Assembly (NCBI RefSeq): GCF_000092225.1 | Contig: NC_014158.1 | Location: forward strand, 1,364,001 to 1,428,000 | Direction: 5' to 3' | Source: Tsukamurella paurometabola DSM 20162 | GTDB lineage: Bacteria > Actinomycetota > Actinomycetes > Mycobacteriales > Mycobacteriaceae | Length of the DNA: 64,000 bases | Shown here: piece by piece, positions 16,246 through 24,937 of the stretch | How positions within the stretch are numbered: position 1 is the first letter of the stretch | Layout of the letters: each line of letters starts with the position of its first letter | The notes under the pieces: generated by a model | Told to the model about the DNA's origin: nothing | The model's database searches: none | What the model saw: only the letters and a program-made list of their open reading frames with translations | Translations under genes and position numbers: made by a program

Positions 16246-17112
16246 TCAGTACCGGCGGTAGCCGTTCGAAAGCCCCACCAGAAGCTCGGCCACCAAGGGA
16301 TTCGGATCGGCGTCGACGCGCAGAACCGCTGCCACGGGAAGCGGGAAGCCTGCGCTGCGTCGGCTGACCACACCGGGCTGTCGCGGATCTTCGTACAGCA
16401 GTGTCCAGCCGTCCGGGTGATTGATCAGTTCCAGTGTCACCGGTTGCCCGTCGCGGACTTCGGGGCCCAGTCTCACATCGAGTCCCTCCGCCGCGAAGAC
16501 CCGCGCCACCAGTTGATGCAGCAGCACCTGTTCGTTCGCAGGCGGTAGCAGCAACGGGTAGTCCGCGAGCTCCGCCGTCGTGGGCGCCCGCCCAAGCGTT
16601 GCCAGTGGATGTCGCTCCGCGAAGGCGATGAGAAGGTGATCCACCCAGAGCGGTTCGAGGTAGAGGCCCGGTTCGTCGACTCGGCCCCGGACCAGGGCCA
16701 GATCGGCATCGCCCGCGCTGACCGCAGCGATGCGCTGCGCGAAGGGTTTGATCAGGAAGTCGACTTCGGCGTCGGGATGGCGGCCGCGAACGTCGGCGAT
16801 CACGCCGAGGGCGGATCGAGCGAAGGACATGTTGGCCGCGAGCCGTATGCGATCGGGCCGGGGGTGCACGGCGTCGACCGCCTCGTCGCGCAGCCGGAGC
16901 AATTCGCGCGCCCGGGGGAGCAGCACCTCTCCGGCGTCCGTGAGCCGGACGGTGCGCCCCGCGCGTTCGAACAGGTCGGCCCCGAGCTCCTTCTCCAGGG
17001 CCGCGATCTGATGGCTCACCGCGGACTGGGAGACGAAACAGCGTTGCGCCGCCCGGGAGAAGCCGCCCGTATCGGCGACCGCGACCAGGTACTCGAGCTG
17101 TCGGAACTCCAT
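16246..17112 (-). CDS. LysR family transcriptional regulator
   Basis: A 288-residue regulator with the N-terminal LysR winged helix (residues 1-60: LEYLVAVADTGGFSRAAQRCFVSQSAVSHQIAALE) followed by a periplasmic-binding-like effector domain from about 90 to the end. The ATG at 17112 has TATGAT at -12 to -7, so the mRNA is probably leaderless. It is divergent from the NADH dehydrogenase gene across 146 bases, the arrangement in which LysR proteins usually control the neighbouring gene; regulation of ndh is therefore a reasonable guess but unproven. The effector is unknown. Confidence 0.9.
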   Translation of the reverse strand: MEFRQLEYLVAVADTGGFSRAAQRCFVSQSAVSHQIAALEKELGADLFERAGRTVRLTDAGEVLLPRARELLRLRDEAVDAVHPRPDRIRLAANMSFARSALGVIADVRGRHPDAEVDFLIKPFAQRIAAVSAGDADLALVRGRVDEPGLYLEPLWVDHLLIAFAERHPLATLGRAPTTAELADYPLLLPPANEQVLLHQLVARVFAAEGLDVRLGPEVRDGQPVTLELINHPDGWTLLYEDPRQPGVVSRRSAGFPLPVAAVLRVDADPNPLVAELLVGLSNGYRRY

Positions 17113-17118
17113 TCCGCC

Positions 17119-17124
17119 ATCATA
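17119..17124 (-). promoter_or_regulatory. Predicted -10 box of the LysR gene (leaderless)
   Basis: TATGAT is placed 6 bases before the ATG on the minus strand. Confidence 0.55.
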
Positions 17125-17258
17125 TGAAGAAAACAGATAGGTCGCATCGAAAAGTGTGTGGTGGAGCGCGTTGAAACGGTCTGAGTTATCGACAAGAGTG
17201 GTGGCATAAGGAACAGAAGGGCCGCCTACCAGGCCCGAGAAGCGGAAGGAGAGCGATC

Positions 17259-18587
17259 ATGCGCAACACCCACGTCGTGGTGATCGGCTCGGGATTCGGC
17301 GGCCTCGCCGCCGCCAAGCAGCTGGCCAAGTCGGACATCGAGACCACACTCATCTCGGCGAATGGCGAGCACCTGTTCCAGCCGTTGCTCTACCAGGTCG
17401 CGACCGGCGTGGTGGACGGTGCCCGGATCGCCCCGCCGATCGCCGAGGTTCTGCGCCGCAAGCGCACCGTCGACGTGGTCACCGGTTACGTCACCGCCGT
17501 CGATGCCGACCGCAAGGTGATCACGTACGCCACGGCCGACGGCATCGAGCAGATCCGCTACACCTACCTGATCGTCGCGGCGGGTGCTGCGCAGGCGTAC
17601 TTCGGTCACGACGAGTGGGCGGAGCGCACGTTCGCGCTCAAGACTCTCGATGATGCCAAGGCGCTGCGGGCGCGGGTGCTGCGTGCCTTCGACGCCCCGG
17701 CCGATGACGTCCTGCGCGATTTCGTGATCGTGGGCGCCGGCGCGACCGGCGTCGAGGTCGCGGGCCAGCTCGCCGAGCTGGCGCGCAAGCATCACGGCGG
17801 CGCTGACGTGCGGATCAACCTGGTGGAGGGCGCCGGCGATGTGCTGCCCGTCTACGGCGGTAAGCTCTCGGACTTCACCCGCGCCACCTTGGAGAAGGCG
17901 GGCGTGAACGTCCTCACCGACACCTTCGTCACCGCCATCGACGACGATGCGGTCACTGTCAAGGGCAAGGACGGTGCCGAGCGCACCGTGCCCGCGGGCA
18001 CGGTCGTCTGGTCGGCAGGCGTCAAGGCCAACCCGCTGGCGGGGATCATCGCCGAGGCCACTGGTTGCGAGACCGACCGCGCCGGAAGGCTGCTCGTCAA
18101 TCGCGACCTCACTGTGGGCGGCCGGGCCGACGTCTTCGCCCTCGGCGATATGACCAACCTCAACAACCTGCCCGGGCAGAGCCCCGTCGCCATGCAGCAG
18201 GGTCGGCACGCCGCCGACATCATCCGCGGCGCACGGGGCCAGGGCACGCACTTCAGCTACCTGGATAAGGGCAGCATGGCGATGATCGACACCCCGAATG
18301 CGGTGATCGAGGCGCCCATGAACCTGCCGAAGCTCACCGGCTTCGTCGCCTGGGTCGGCTGGCTGGCCGTGCACCTGTATTACCTCGCAGGCATGGGCAA
18401 CCGCATTGCCGTGCTGCGGGATTGGGTACTCGCCTTCGTCGGTAAGGCACGACCCGGTTTCGCTGAGGCGGAACGGGAGCGCGCCGTTGAGCCCGCCGCA
18501 GGGGCTGAGCTGATCGATGAGGCCGCGTCAGCCGACCTTGGCGTTACCGGCCTTCCAGACGGACCACGGAACGTTCCAGTCGCCTAG
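17259..18587 (+). CDS. ndh: Type II NADH:quinone oxidoreductase (NDH-2)
   Basis: A 442-residue, single-subunit, non-proton-pumping NADH dehydrogenase that feeds electrons to menaquinone at the inner face of the membrane. The FAD Rossmann motif GSGFGG is at residues 8-13, and the NADH-binding motif GAGATGVEVAGQLAEL near 160. FQPLLYQVATG and the SPVAMQQGRHAA segment are typical of NDH-2. The C-terminal part carries the hydrophobic membrane anchor (FVAWVGWLAVHLYYLAG). The start has a strong AAGGAGA site 7 bases upstream. The last 60 bases overlap the 3' end of the convergent L,D-transpeptidase gene. Confidence 0.93.
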   Translation: MRNTHVVVIGSGFGGLAAAKQLAKSDIETTLISANGEHLFQPLLYQVATGVVDGARIAPPIAEVLRRKRTVDVVTGYVTAVDADRKVITYATADGIEQIRYTYLIVAAGAAQAYFGHDEWAERTFALKTLDDAKALRARVLRAFDAPADDVLRDFVIVGAGATGVEVAGQLAELARKHHGGADVRINLVEGAGDVLPVYGGKLSDFTRATLEKAGVNVLTDTFVTAIDDDAVTVKGKDGAERTVPAGTVVWSAGVKANPLAGIIAEATGCETDRAGRLLVNRDLTVGGRADVFALGDMTNLNNLPGQSPVAMQQGRHAADIIRGARGQGTHFSYLDKGSMAMIDTPNAVIEAPMNLPKLTGFVAWVGWLAVHLYYLAGMGNRIAVLRDWVLAFVGKARPGFAEAERERAVEPAAGAELIDEAASADLGVTGLPDGPRNVPVA

Positions 18588-19748
18588 TCCGTCGGCCCCC
18601 TCCAGGGTGGGGCCGGCGGTGTCCGTCACCTTGACGATGTCGCCGCGCTTGGTGTTCTGCATGTACCAGAGGGCGTTCTCGGTGCTCACGTTGAGGCAAC
18701 CGTGGCTCACGTTCGTGACACCCTGCTGGCTCACCGACCACGGTGCGCTGTGCAGGTAGATTCCGCTGTACGACATCTGGATCGCGTAGTCCACCTGAGT
18801 GCGGTATCCGTTGGGGGAGTTGACCGCAACACCGTAGGTCGACGAGTCCATGATCATGTTTTCGCGGTGATCGCCGATCATGTAGATGCCGTTCGGGGTC
18901 TCGTTGCCCGTGCCGCCCATGGAGGTGGGCATCGTCTTCTCGAGCTTGCCGTTGCGGGTGACCCGGACGATCTTGTCTTTGTCGGAGACGGTGGTGATCA
19001 CCTCGTCGCCCACGGTGAACTTCGATGACACGTCCTTCTGTCCGAACAGGCCGTTGCCCAGGTCGACGCCGTAGATCTTCACATCGATGTTCACCTTGGT
19101 GCCCGGCTTGAAGAAGTTCTCGGGGCGCCAGCGCACCTCGGACTGGCTGATCCAGTAGAACGCGCCCTCGACCGGTGGATCGGTCACGATCTTGATCGCG
19201 CGTTGCGCGGCGAGGCGGTCGCCGATCTTCTCGTCGAACTTCACGCCTACGGTCTGGCCGATCCCCACCACGGAGTTGTCGGCGGTCGAGAGATAGGCCT
19301 GGGTAAGGCTGTTCGGAGACTCGGTCGTGAACGTCTCGTTGGCCACGTTGACGCCGCCCACGCCGTTCGCCTCCGCGCGAAGCTTGTATTGCTTGTTATA
19401 GCCCAGCGGCTCCGAGTTCGACCAGGACCGGCCGTCCGGGCTCAGGGCTCCCTGCACCTGCTTACCGTCTGGGTTGGTCATGACGACCCGGGTCAGTGTG
19501 CCGCCGGCAACGGAGACCCGCACCGGCTCGCCCGGTGCCACGTTGACGGCGCCGCTCTTCACGCTGGAGGTGATCTGCGGTCGCAGGAGATCGAGGAACG
19601 GTGTGGAGTCCGTGATCTTCTGATCCTCGGGCGGCAGGGGCAGTGCTGTGTTCGCCGATCCGCTGCAGCCCGCGACCAGCGAGAACGACGCCACTGTGGC
19701 AACGATGGCGGTCAGCGCGCGGCGAGACGCGGGACGACGGAAACGCAT
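18528..19748 (-). CDS. ldtB: L,D-transpeptidase, lipoprotein (LdtMt2-like)
   Basis: A 406-residue secreted lipoprotein that forms 3-3 cross-links in peptidoglycan. It has an N-terminal signal with lipobox LVAGC (lipidated Cys near 23), two Ig-like domains (about 50-250) and a C-terminal YkuD catalytic domain containing SHGCLN. The catalytic Cys is residue 351 and the motif His is 349, against 354 and 352 in M. tuberculosis LdtMt2, whose length is 408. LdtMt2 (lppS) also lies close to bcp and fas in M. tuberculosis, so orthology is likely. ATG 19748 is chosen because it begins a proper signal peptide (MRFRRPASRRALTAIVA). The 3' end overlaps ndh by 60 bases. Confidence 0.92.
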   Translation of the reverse strand: MRFRRPASRRALTAIVATVASFSLVAGCSGSANTALPLPPEDQKITDSTPFLDLLRPQITSSVKSGAVNVAPGEPVRVSVAGGTLTRVVMTNPDGKQVQGALSPDGRSWSNSEPLGYNKQYKLRAEANGVGGVNVANETFTTESPNSLTQAYLSTADNSVVGIGQTVGVKFDEKIGDRLAAQRAIKIVTDPPVEGAFYWISQSEVRWRPENFFKPGTKVNIDVKIYGVDLGNGLFGQKDVSSKFTVGDEVITTVSDKDKIVRVTRNGKLEKTMPTSMGGTGNETPNGIYMIGDHRENMIMDSSTYGVAVNSPNGYRTQVDYAIQMSYSGIYLHSAPWSVSQQGVTNVSHGCLNVSTENALWYMQNTKRGDIVKVTDTAGPTLEGADGLGDWNVPWSVWKAGNAKVG

Positions 19749-19845
19749 GACGGAACCCCCGGGGTTGAGCGTGGCTGTCGGTCGATGTCGATCCGACCGA
19801 TTGCTCCCGATTCTAGCGTCGGGGGTGGGGCACCGGGGGAGTCGG

Positions 19846-19851
19846 TACGGT
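19846..19851 (+). promoter_or_regulatory. Predicted -10 box of the 19858 gene (leaderless)
   Basis: TACGGT lies 6 bases before the ATG. Confidence 0.5.
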
Positions 19852-19857
19852 GCGGGT

Positions 19858-20100
19858 ATGAGCGACGACGGGGAGCGCACGGAGAAGCCGAAGGGGCCGT
19901 GGGACGACCGCGGCTACAACATGTTGGCTCTGTGCATCGCAGTCGGCGCCGCTGGCGGGGCCGGACTCGGGGTGGTGTTCGACAACACGGCGGTCGGCAT
20001 CGGCTTCGGCATGTCGATCGGTATCGCGATCGCCGCGGCCTTCGGTTTCGGGTCCGGGGCGTCGGACGACGAGGACGACGGTGCGGGCGGCGAGAAGTAG
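19858..20100 (+). CDS. Small membrane protein with glycine-zipper helices, unknown function
   Basis: An 80-residue protein with a charged N-terminus (residues 1-20), two hydrophobic helices rich in Gly and Ala (about 22-41 and 45-67, with GxxxG-like spacing) and an acidic tail GASDDEDDGAGGEK. This is a two-span membrane protein with both ends probably cytoplasmic. I do not recognise a named family. The start follows from the TACGGT -10 box 6 bases upstream and the absence of a ribosome-binding site. It is divergent from the L,D-transpeptidase gene, about 110 bases apart, so a cell-envelope role is possible but only inferred. Confidence 0.65.
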   Translation: MSDDGERTEKPKGPWDDRGYNMLALCIAVGAAGGAGLGVVFDNTAVGIGFGMSIGIAIAAAFGFGSGASDDEDDGAGGEK

Positions 20101-20246
20101 AGGAGCCTGGGCAGAACGCTGCGGTGCACGGGTGAAGTGAGGTGGCCTCCCCAGGCCCACGGACAGCTTACCTTCGCCAAGCTAATAATAGAAGGGTTAA
20201 CTGTGGCTCATGGCCGCGCCCGCTGAATGCCTGGTCCGCGATCTGA

Positions 20247-20252
20247 CATAGT
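20247..20252 (+). promoter_or_regulatory. Possible -10 box of the 20259 gene
   Basis: CATAGT, one base off TATAGT, lies 6 bases before the GTG at 20259 and supports that start over the internal ATG at 20286. Confidence 0.35.
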
Positions 20253-20258
20253 TGCTAC

Positions 20259-20681
20259 GTGGGGAGTTCGTACGGTGCCGGGGCTATGGTCGTGGACTCG
20301 GTGGGGTTCGGCTACATGGTCCTCGTGGCGGCCTGGATCTATGTCGTGAGAATGGACGGCGCGCTGTGGGGGCCGGTGCAAGCGCTTCGGCAAATTGCAC
20401 GCGATGAGCTGATCGGCCTCGTCGTCATCGGGATCGCCTGCGGTGTGGCGATCGGGTGGGTGCGAGTGCCGCTGGCTGGAGTCGCGGCCATTTCGGGATT
20501 CGCGATCGCCGCCGGTGTCATCGTTCTGAGCCGTAGGGTGCCGGGGCGCCCTGCTCCGGCAGAGGTGGGCTGGCCGGCAGCGAGGTGGATCGTGCTGTGG
20601 ATCGCAATGGTGGTTGCGGCATTGCTCGGGGGAGTTGTTTACGTCGTCGCATCGGAAGCGGTGGGCGGTGCGCTCAGTTAA
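20259..20681 (+). CDS. Hypothetical four-span membrane protein
   Basis: A 140-residue protein with four predicted membrane helices (approximately residues 12-30, 49-68, 72-91 and 110-132) and short loops. There is no recognised motif and the function is unknown. The GTG at 20259 is preferred because a TATAGT-like -10 box sits 6 bases upstream; an ATG at 20286 would shorten it by nine residues without touching a helix. It is monocistronic, flanked by 158 bases upstream and about 300 gene-free bases downstream. Confidence 0.6.
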   Translation: MGSSYGAGAMVVDSVGFGYMVLVAAWIYVVRMDGALWGPVQALRQIARDELIGLVVIGIACGVAIGWVRVPLAGVAAISGFAIAAGVIVLSRRVPGRPAPAEVGWPAARWIVLWIAMVVAALLGGVVYVVASEAVGGALS

Positions 20682-20987
20682 TGAGTGAACGGTTATCCGG
20701 CGTCGCCATCCATACGGGCTGAGAATCGGCCGCGTCGTGTCGACGGTACTGTGCGGCGCTTGAGCTGATCAACCGTCAGGCCTCGGCCTTCATCGTGAGT
20801 GTTGCTCGGTGGAGGCGAGCAAGGCGATCAACGAAGTGCGCTCATCCGCGCCCCGCGGAGGGGATTCTCCTCGACCGTCAACTACGTGCACATCTTCGCA
20901 GTTCGGCGAACGGCGAGGCGATAGTCCGGGCCATGGTTCCCGGAAATGCGAGAAGGCCGGGCGGGTGCCCGGCCTTCTCGGTGATTG
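20682..20987. other. Gene-free region between the membrane-protein gene and tRNA-Lys
   Basis: About 306 bases without a supported gene. The only clear signal is the hairpin at 20950-20979. Short open frames here lack ribosome-binding sites or continue into the tRNA. Confidence 0.6.
20950..20979 (-). terminator. Terminator downstream of tRNA-Lys
   Basis: A perfect 13-bp stem (GAGAAGGCCGGGC and its complement) with a GGGT loop ends 8 bases after the mature tRNA 3' end on the minus strand. Confidence 0.8.
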
Positions 20988-21060
<73 letters not shown>

Positions 21061-21163
21061 TCGCGTGCTCGCTCCTGCTCGCTGCGTGCTGAAGAACTCT
21101 AGCAAGACGAAGCGGGAAACATGAAATCGGCAGCTCAGGATGTGTATCCGAGCCGGGAGGCGC

Positions 21164-22333
21164 TTACCTGAACGCGTCCTGCCCGGTCAGTTTCTGGCCC
21201 AGGATCAGTGTGTGCATCTCCACCGTCCCCTCGTAAGTGAGCACACTCTCCAAGTTGTTGGCGTGCCGTATCACCGGGTACTCCAGCGATATTCCGTTCG
21301 CCCCCAGGATGGTGCGTGCGGTGCGACAGATCTCGATCGCCTCGCGCACGTTGTTCAGTTTGCCGAGCGAGACCTGTTCCGGGCGTAGACCGGTCGCATC
21401 CTTCAGTCGCCCCAGGTGCAGTGCGAGCAAGATGCCCTTGACGTACTCCAGCGACATATCGGCGAGCTTCTGCTGAGTCAGTTGGAACCCGCCGATCGGC
21501 CGGCCGAACTGCTCGCGCTCCACCGCGTACCGCTGGGCACATTCGATTGCCGTGCGGGCGGAACCCATTGCTCCCCACACGATGCCGTAGCGGGCCTCGC
21601 TCAGGCACGACAGTGGGCCGCGGAGCCCGCGTACCTCGGGGAAGGCCGCGGATTCGGGTACGCGCACACCGTCGAGTACCAGCTCGGAGGTCACCGACGC
21701 GCGCAACGACATCTTGTGCTTGATCGTGTTCGCGGTGAACCCCGGTGTCTCGGTCGGCACTGCGAAGCCGCGGATGCCGTCGTCGGTCTGCGCCCAGATC
21801 ACGGCGACGTCGGCGACGGATCCGTTGGTGATCCACATCTTCCGGCCGTCGATGACCCAGTCGGCACCGTCACGTCGCGCACGCGTCCGCATGGCGGCGG
21901 GGTCCGAGCCGTGATCCGGTTCAGTGAGCCCGAAGCAACCCACCACCTCGCCTGCGGCCATACCGGGCAGCCAGCGCTGCTTCTCGGCCTCGCTCGCCCA
22001 CCGCCAGATCGCGAACATCGCGAGCGAGCCCTGCACCGAGACCATCGAGCGCAGCCCCGAATCGCAGGCTTCCAACTCCAGACATGCCACGCCGTATTCG
22101 GTGGCCGTCATCCCTCCGCAGCCGTAGCCCTCCAGGTGCATGCCAAGCACTCCGAGAGAACCGAGCGAGCGCATCAGACCGCGGGGATCGTCGGGCGCGC
22201 CGTCCTCGAACCAGCGGCCGATGTGCGGTTCCACTTCCGCCGCGCACAGCGCCCGCACGGACAGCGCTATCTGTCGCTCCTGGTCGGTGAACAGTCCGGT
22301 GAGGCCCGCCAACTCGTCGGGATGTGTGGTCAT
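21164..22333 (-). CDS. gcdH: Glutaryl-CoA dehydrogenase (acyl-CoA dehydrogenase family)
   Basis: A 389-residue flavoprotein. Glutaryl-CoA dehydrogenases oxidise and decarboxylate glutaryl-CoA to crotonyl-CoA in lysine and tryptophan breakdown. The family hallmarks are GCFGLTEPDHGSDP and the C-terminal TYEGTVEMHTLILGQKLTG, which keeps the catalytic Glu, unlike the enzyme at 14221. Length is normal. The ATG at 22333 has GGAGGG about 7 bases upstream. The gene is alone on its strand and divergent from the PH-domain pair. A broader acyl-CoA dehydrogenase role is possible, but the C-terminal signature favours GCDH. Confidence 0.87.
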   Translation of the reverse strand: MTTHPDELAGLTGLFTDQERQIALSVRALCAAEVEPHIGRWFEDGAPDDPRGLMRSLGSLGVLGMHLEGYGCGGMTATEYGVACLELEACDSGLRSMVSVQGSLAMFAIWRWASEAEKQRWLPGMAAGEVVGCFGLTEPDHGSDPAAMRTRARRDGADWVIDGRKMWITNGSVADVAVIWAQTDDGIRGFAVPTETPGFTANTIKHKMSLRASVTSELVLDGVRVPESAAFPEVRGLRGPLSCLSEARYGIVWGAMGSARTAIECAQRYAVEREQFGRPIGGFQLTQQKLADMSLEYVKGILLALHLGRLKDATGLRPEQVSLGKLNNVREAIEICRTARTILGANGISLEYPVIRHANNLESVLTYEGTVEMHTLILGQKLTGQDAFR

Positions 22334-22404
22334 CTGCCCTCCTGCGCGCCACGATAACCGCACGGTGGTGGTCCCCGCGGCGGAAGCCGTGCTTAGCTGT
22401 GAAC

Positions 22405-22929
22405 ATGACCGTCCCCGGAGTTCCCGCCGTCGACGGCGCCCACGAGGTGCTGCGGCAGCCCGCGCATCAGGTGTCCCCGAAGGCCAAGACGTGGTGGGCA
22501 GTGCGGGCCGCACTGCGCTGGATCGTGATCATCCCCGTGGTGACGATCGCCATCGCCCTGATACCCGACATGCCGTGGTTCGTCACGGCGGTGGTCTTCG
22601 TCCTGCTCGCCGCGGCAGCCGCCGCGCACCTGGTGGTGATGCCACGCTTCCGGTACGCCTTCCACCGGTGGGAAGTCAATCCGGTCTCGGTGTACTCGCA
22701 GGCAGGGTGGCTCACGCGCACGCGTGTGCTGATTCCCGTGTCCCGGGTGCAGGTGATCGACACCGTGGCCGGGCCGCTGGAGCGTTCCTTCGGCCTCTCC
22801 ACCGTCACCGTGACCACGGCCTCTTCGGCGGGCACCGTCCGGATCTCGGGCCTGCCCACCGAAGTGGCGCAATCGATTGCCGCGAACCTCACTGTGAGCG
22901 CGGCGGAGGACACCGATGACGCGACCTGA
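22405..22929 (+). CDS. PH-domain membrane protein (YdbS-like)
   Basis: A 174-residue protein with two membrane helices (about residues 36-75: WIVIIPVVTIAIALI and WFVTAVVFVLLAAAAAA) followed by a bacterial PH (bPH2) domain with the typical VSVYSQAGWLTRTRVLIPVSRVQVIDTVAGPLERSFGLSTVTV segment split over several strands. It forms an operon with the longer YdbT-like protein, whose ATG lies 14 bases before this stop. The pair resembles B. subtilis YdbS/YdbT, which are linked to resistance against bacteriocin-like toxins; whether that role applies here is unknown. Confidence 0.85.
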   Translation: MTVPGVPAVDGAHEVLRQPAHQVSPKAKTWWAVRAALRWIVIIPVVTIAIALIPDMPWFVTAVVFVLLAAAAAAHLVVMPRFRYAFHRWEVNPVSVYSQAGWLTRTRVLIPVSRVQVIDTVAGPLERSFGLSTVTVTTASSAGTVRISGLPTEVAQSIAANLTVSAAEDTDDAT

Positions 22930-24451
22930 CGACCGGGGCTGGAACCGGCTCTCCCCGTGGGGTATCGGCACGCGTGTCGTGCGAGCGCTGCCGTCGTTGA
23001 TTCCCGCCTTGATCGGCGTCTTCTTCTTGGGTCGGACCGCGGGGCCCACTGTGATCGTGATCGTGGGACTCGTCATCAGCGTTCTCGTGGGACTGCTGCC
23101 GTGGCTCACTACCCGATGGCGTGTCACCGACGACCAGCTCGAATTGCGGCATGGACTCCTGCGTCGCGTCTCGGCCACGGCGCGACGGGATCGGATTCGC
23201 AGCGTTGATGTGACCGCCGGACCGATCGAGCGGGTGCTCAAGCTGCGCAAGGTCGAGGTGGGCACCGGTGTGGGCGGCAAGGAGTCCGCGCTGGTGCTCG
23301 ACCCCATCCCCGCCGCTCTCGCCGAACAACTCGGCCACGACCTGCTGCGACGTAGTCCCGTCGCCGCCGATCCCGAGACGCCGGTCGGCGACGGTGCCGC
23401 GGCGGGGCCGACGCCCACGGTCGCCGATGAGGAACTGGCCCGCCTGCAGCCGGCCTGGCTGCGCTTCGCACCGTTCTCGCTGACCGGTTTCGCCGTGGTC
23501 GCCGCCGGTGCCGGCATCGGCTTCCGGGTGGTCGACGAGGCCGGACTCCGGGAGCGTGGTTCTGAGATTGCCGAATCTTGGCTGGTGAAAATTCTCGATC
23601 TTGGTGCCGCCGTGGTGGTTCCGGGTACGATTGTGCTGGTTCTGGTGCTGTCTACGCTGATCTCGGTGTTGGCGTATGTCTTCGCTTTCTGGGGGTTTCG
23701 ACTGGTCCGCCGGTCCGACGGTGCGCTGCATACCTCGCGCGGCCTCGTCTCGACCGTCGCGGCGACGATCGAACGCAAGCGGGTGCGTGGAGTTCAGGTG
23801 CACGAGCCGGTGCTGATGCGGATTCCCGGAGGCGCGAAGTTGCGTGCGATCGCGACCGGCACCGACCGCAATCCGAGCCTGCTGCCGCCCGCGCCGCGCA
23901 GTGAGGCGATCCGTGTCGCCGACGATGTGCTCGGGCGGCCCGGTGCAATCGAGACCGACCTCGGCCCACACGGTCCGGCAGCCCTGAAGCGCCGCCGCAC
24001 TCGTGCACTCCTCGCGTCCGGTGTACCCGCCGCCGTCCTCGTCGCTCTCGCTGTGGTGGCGCCCGGCGCGTGGTGGTTGCTCCCCGCGGTGGGCGCAGTC
24101 GTCCTGGTGGTGCTCGCGGTCCCGCTCGCGCAGGTGCGTTACCGCAACTTGGGCACCACCGTCGGAGCCGACACCGTCGTGCTCGGCGCCGCAACGGTGG
24201 CCCGCACGCGCACAGTCCTCGAATTCGACGGTGTGATCGGCTTCGTGACCACCGAGACCTTCTTCCAGCGCCGCGCCCGGGTGCTCACGCTGACGGTGGC
24301 GACGGCGGCCGGTTCATTCGGCGCTGTCGACCTCGCCCCGGCGCGGGCCGCGGGTACGGCCCGGGTGATCGAACCCGAGATCGTGGGTCCCTATCTGACG
24401 CCCGAGGGTGTGGCGGATGCGCCTACCGGGGCGTCAGCCGGTACAGCTTGA
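22916..24451 (+). CDS. Large PH-domain membrane protein (YdbT-like)
   Basis: A 511-residue membrane protein with three bPH2 repeats, each preceded by paired hydrophobic helices (roughly residues 22-60, 185-245 and 360-395). The repeat signature is seen as TDDQLELRHGLLRRVSATARRDRI, as HTSRGLVSTVAATIERKRV and, weaker, in the last third as TVVLGAATVARTRTVLEFDGVIGF. It overlaps the upstream YdbS-like gene by 14 bases, so the two are translationally coupled and probably form one complex. The final 29 bases overlap the convergent Ddn-like gene. Confidence 0.85.
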   Translation: MTRPDDRGWNRLSPWGIGTRVVRALPSLIPALIGVFFLGRTAGPTVIVIVGLVISVLVGLLPWLTTRWRVTDDQLELRHGLLRRVSATARRDRIRSVDVTAGPIERVLKLRKVEVGTGVGGKESALVLDPIPAALAEQLGHDLLRRSPVAADPETPVGDGAAAGPTPTVADEELARLQPAWLRFAPFSLTGFAVVAAGAGIGFRVVDEAGLRERGSEIAESWLVKILDLGAAVVVPGTIVLVLVLSTLISVLAYVFAFWGFRLVRRSDGALHTSRGLVSTVAATIERKRVRGVQVHEPVLMRIPGGAKLRAIATGTDRNPSLLPPAPRSEAIRVADDVLGRPGAIETDLGPHGPAALKRRRTRALLASGVPAAVLVALAVVAPGAWWLLPAVGAVVLVVLAVPLAQVRYRNLGTTVGADTVVLGAATVARTRTVLEFDGVIGFVTTETFFQRRARVLTLTVATAAGSFGAVDLAPARAAGTARVIEPEIVGPYLTPEGVADAPTGASAGTA

Positions 24452-24899
24452 TGGTCCGATCTCCCGCCCAGTCGATGTAGTCGTCGTACGCGGGCCACAT
24501 CGCGGTGATACTGGGCCACAACCGCTTCCGGTCTGCCTCGGACATCCGCTGGGCGTGCACCGGAATCCGGCGGGTGCCGAGCAACACCTCGGCGTCGGGA
24601 TTGGCCTCGAGGTTGTACGACCAGGCAGGGTGCTTCTCCTGACCGAAGTTCGAGGCGATGACCACGAAATCCTCGCCATCGTGCACGTACAGCAGTGGCA
24701 CCGCGCGGGCGACTCCGCTGCGCCGTCCGACGGTGGTCAGGGTGATCTGGGGGAGGAGCGCCTCGGGGACGAGGTGCACCCGTCCGCCACTGAGCCGGGT
24801 GACGGCCTTATCGAGCGGTACCGTCGCCCTGATGGCACGGGCTACGGCGCGGTGGCGGCCGAGCTGAAGGAAGCGGGACTTGAGCGAATCGGTCGTCAT
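24423..24899 (-). CDS. Deazaflavin (F420)-dependent nitroreductase family protein (Ddn-like)
   Basis: A 158-residue split-beta-barrel protein with TVGRRSGVARAVPLLYVHDGEDFVVIASNFG and HPAWSYNLEANPDAEV, the hallmark blocks of the Ddn/FGD-like quinone reductases of actinobacteria. Members use F420H2 to reduce quinones; M. tuberculosis Ddn also activates the nitroimidazole pretomanid. TACGAT 6 bases before the ATG indicates a leaderless transcript. The 3' end overlaps the YdbT-like gene by 29 bases. Confidence 0.88.
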   Translation of the reverse strand: MTTDSLKSRFLQLGRHRAVARAIRATVPLDKAVTRLSGGRVHLVPEALLPQITLTTVGRRSGVARAVPLLYVHDGEDFVVIASNFGQEKHPAWSYNLEANPDAEVLLGTRRIPVHAQRMSEADRKRLWPSITAMWPAYDDYIDWAGDRTIKLYRLTPR

Positions 24900-24905
24900 G
24901 CCGGA

Positions 24906-24911
24906 ATCGTA
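24906..24911 (-). promoter_or_regulatory. Predicted -10 box of the Ddn-like gene (leaderless)
   Basis: TACGAT on the minus strand, 6 bases before the ATG. Confidence 0.5.
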
Positions 24912-24937
24912 GTCAGGATCCGTGGTGCTCGGTGCGG

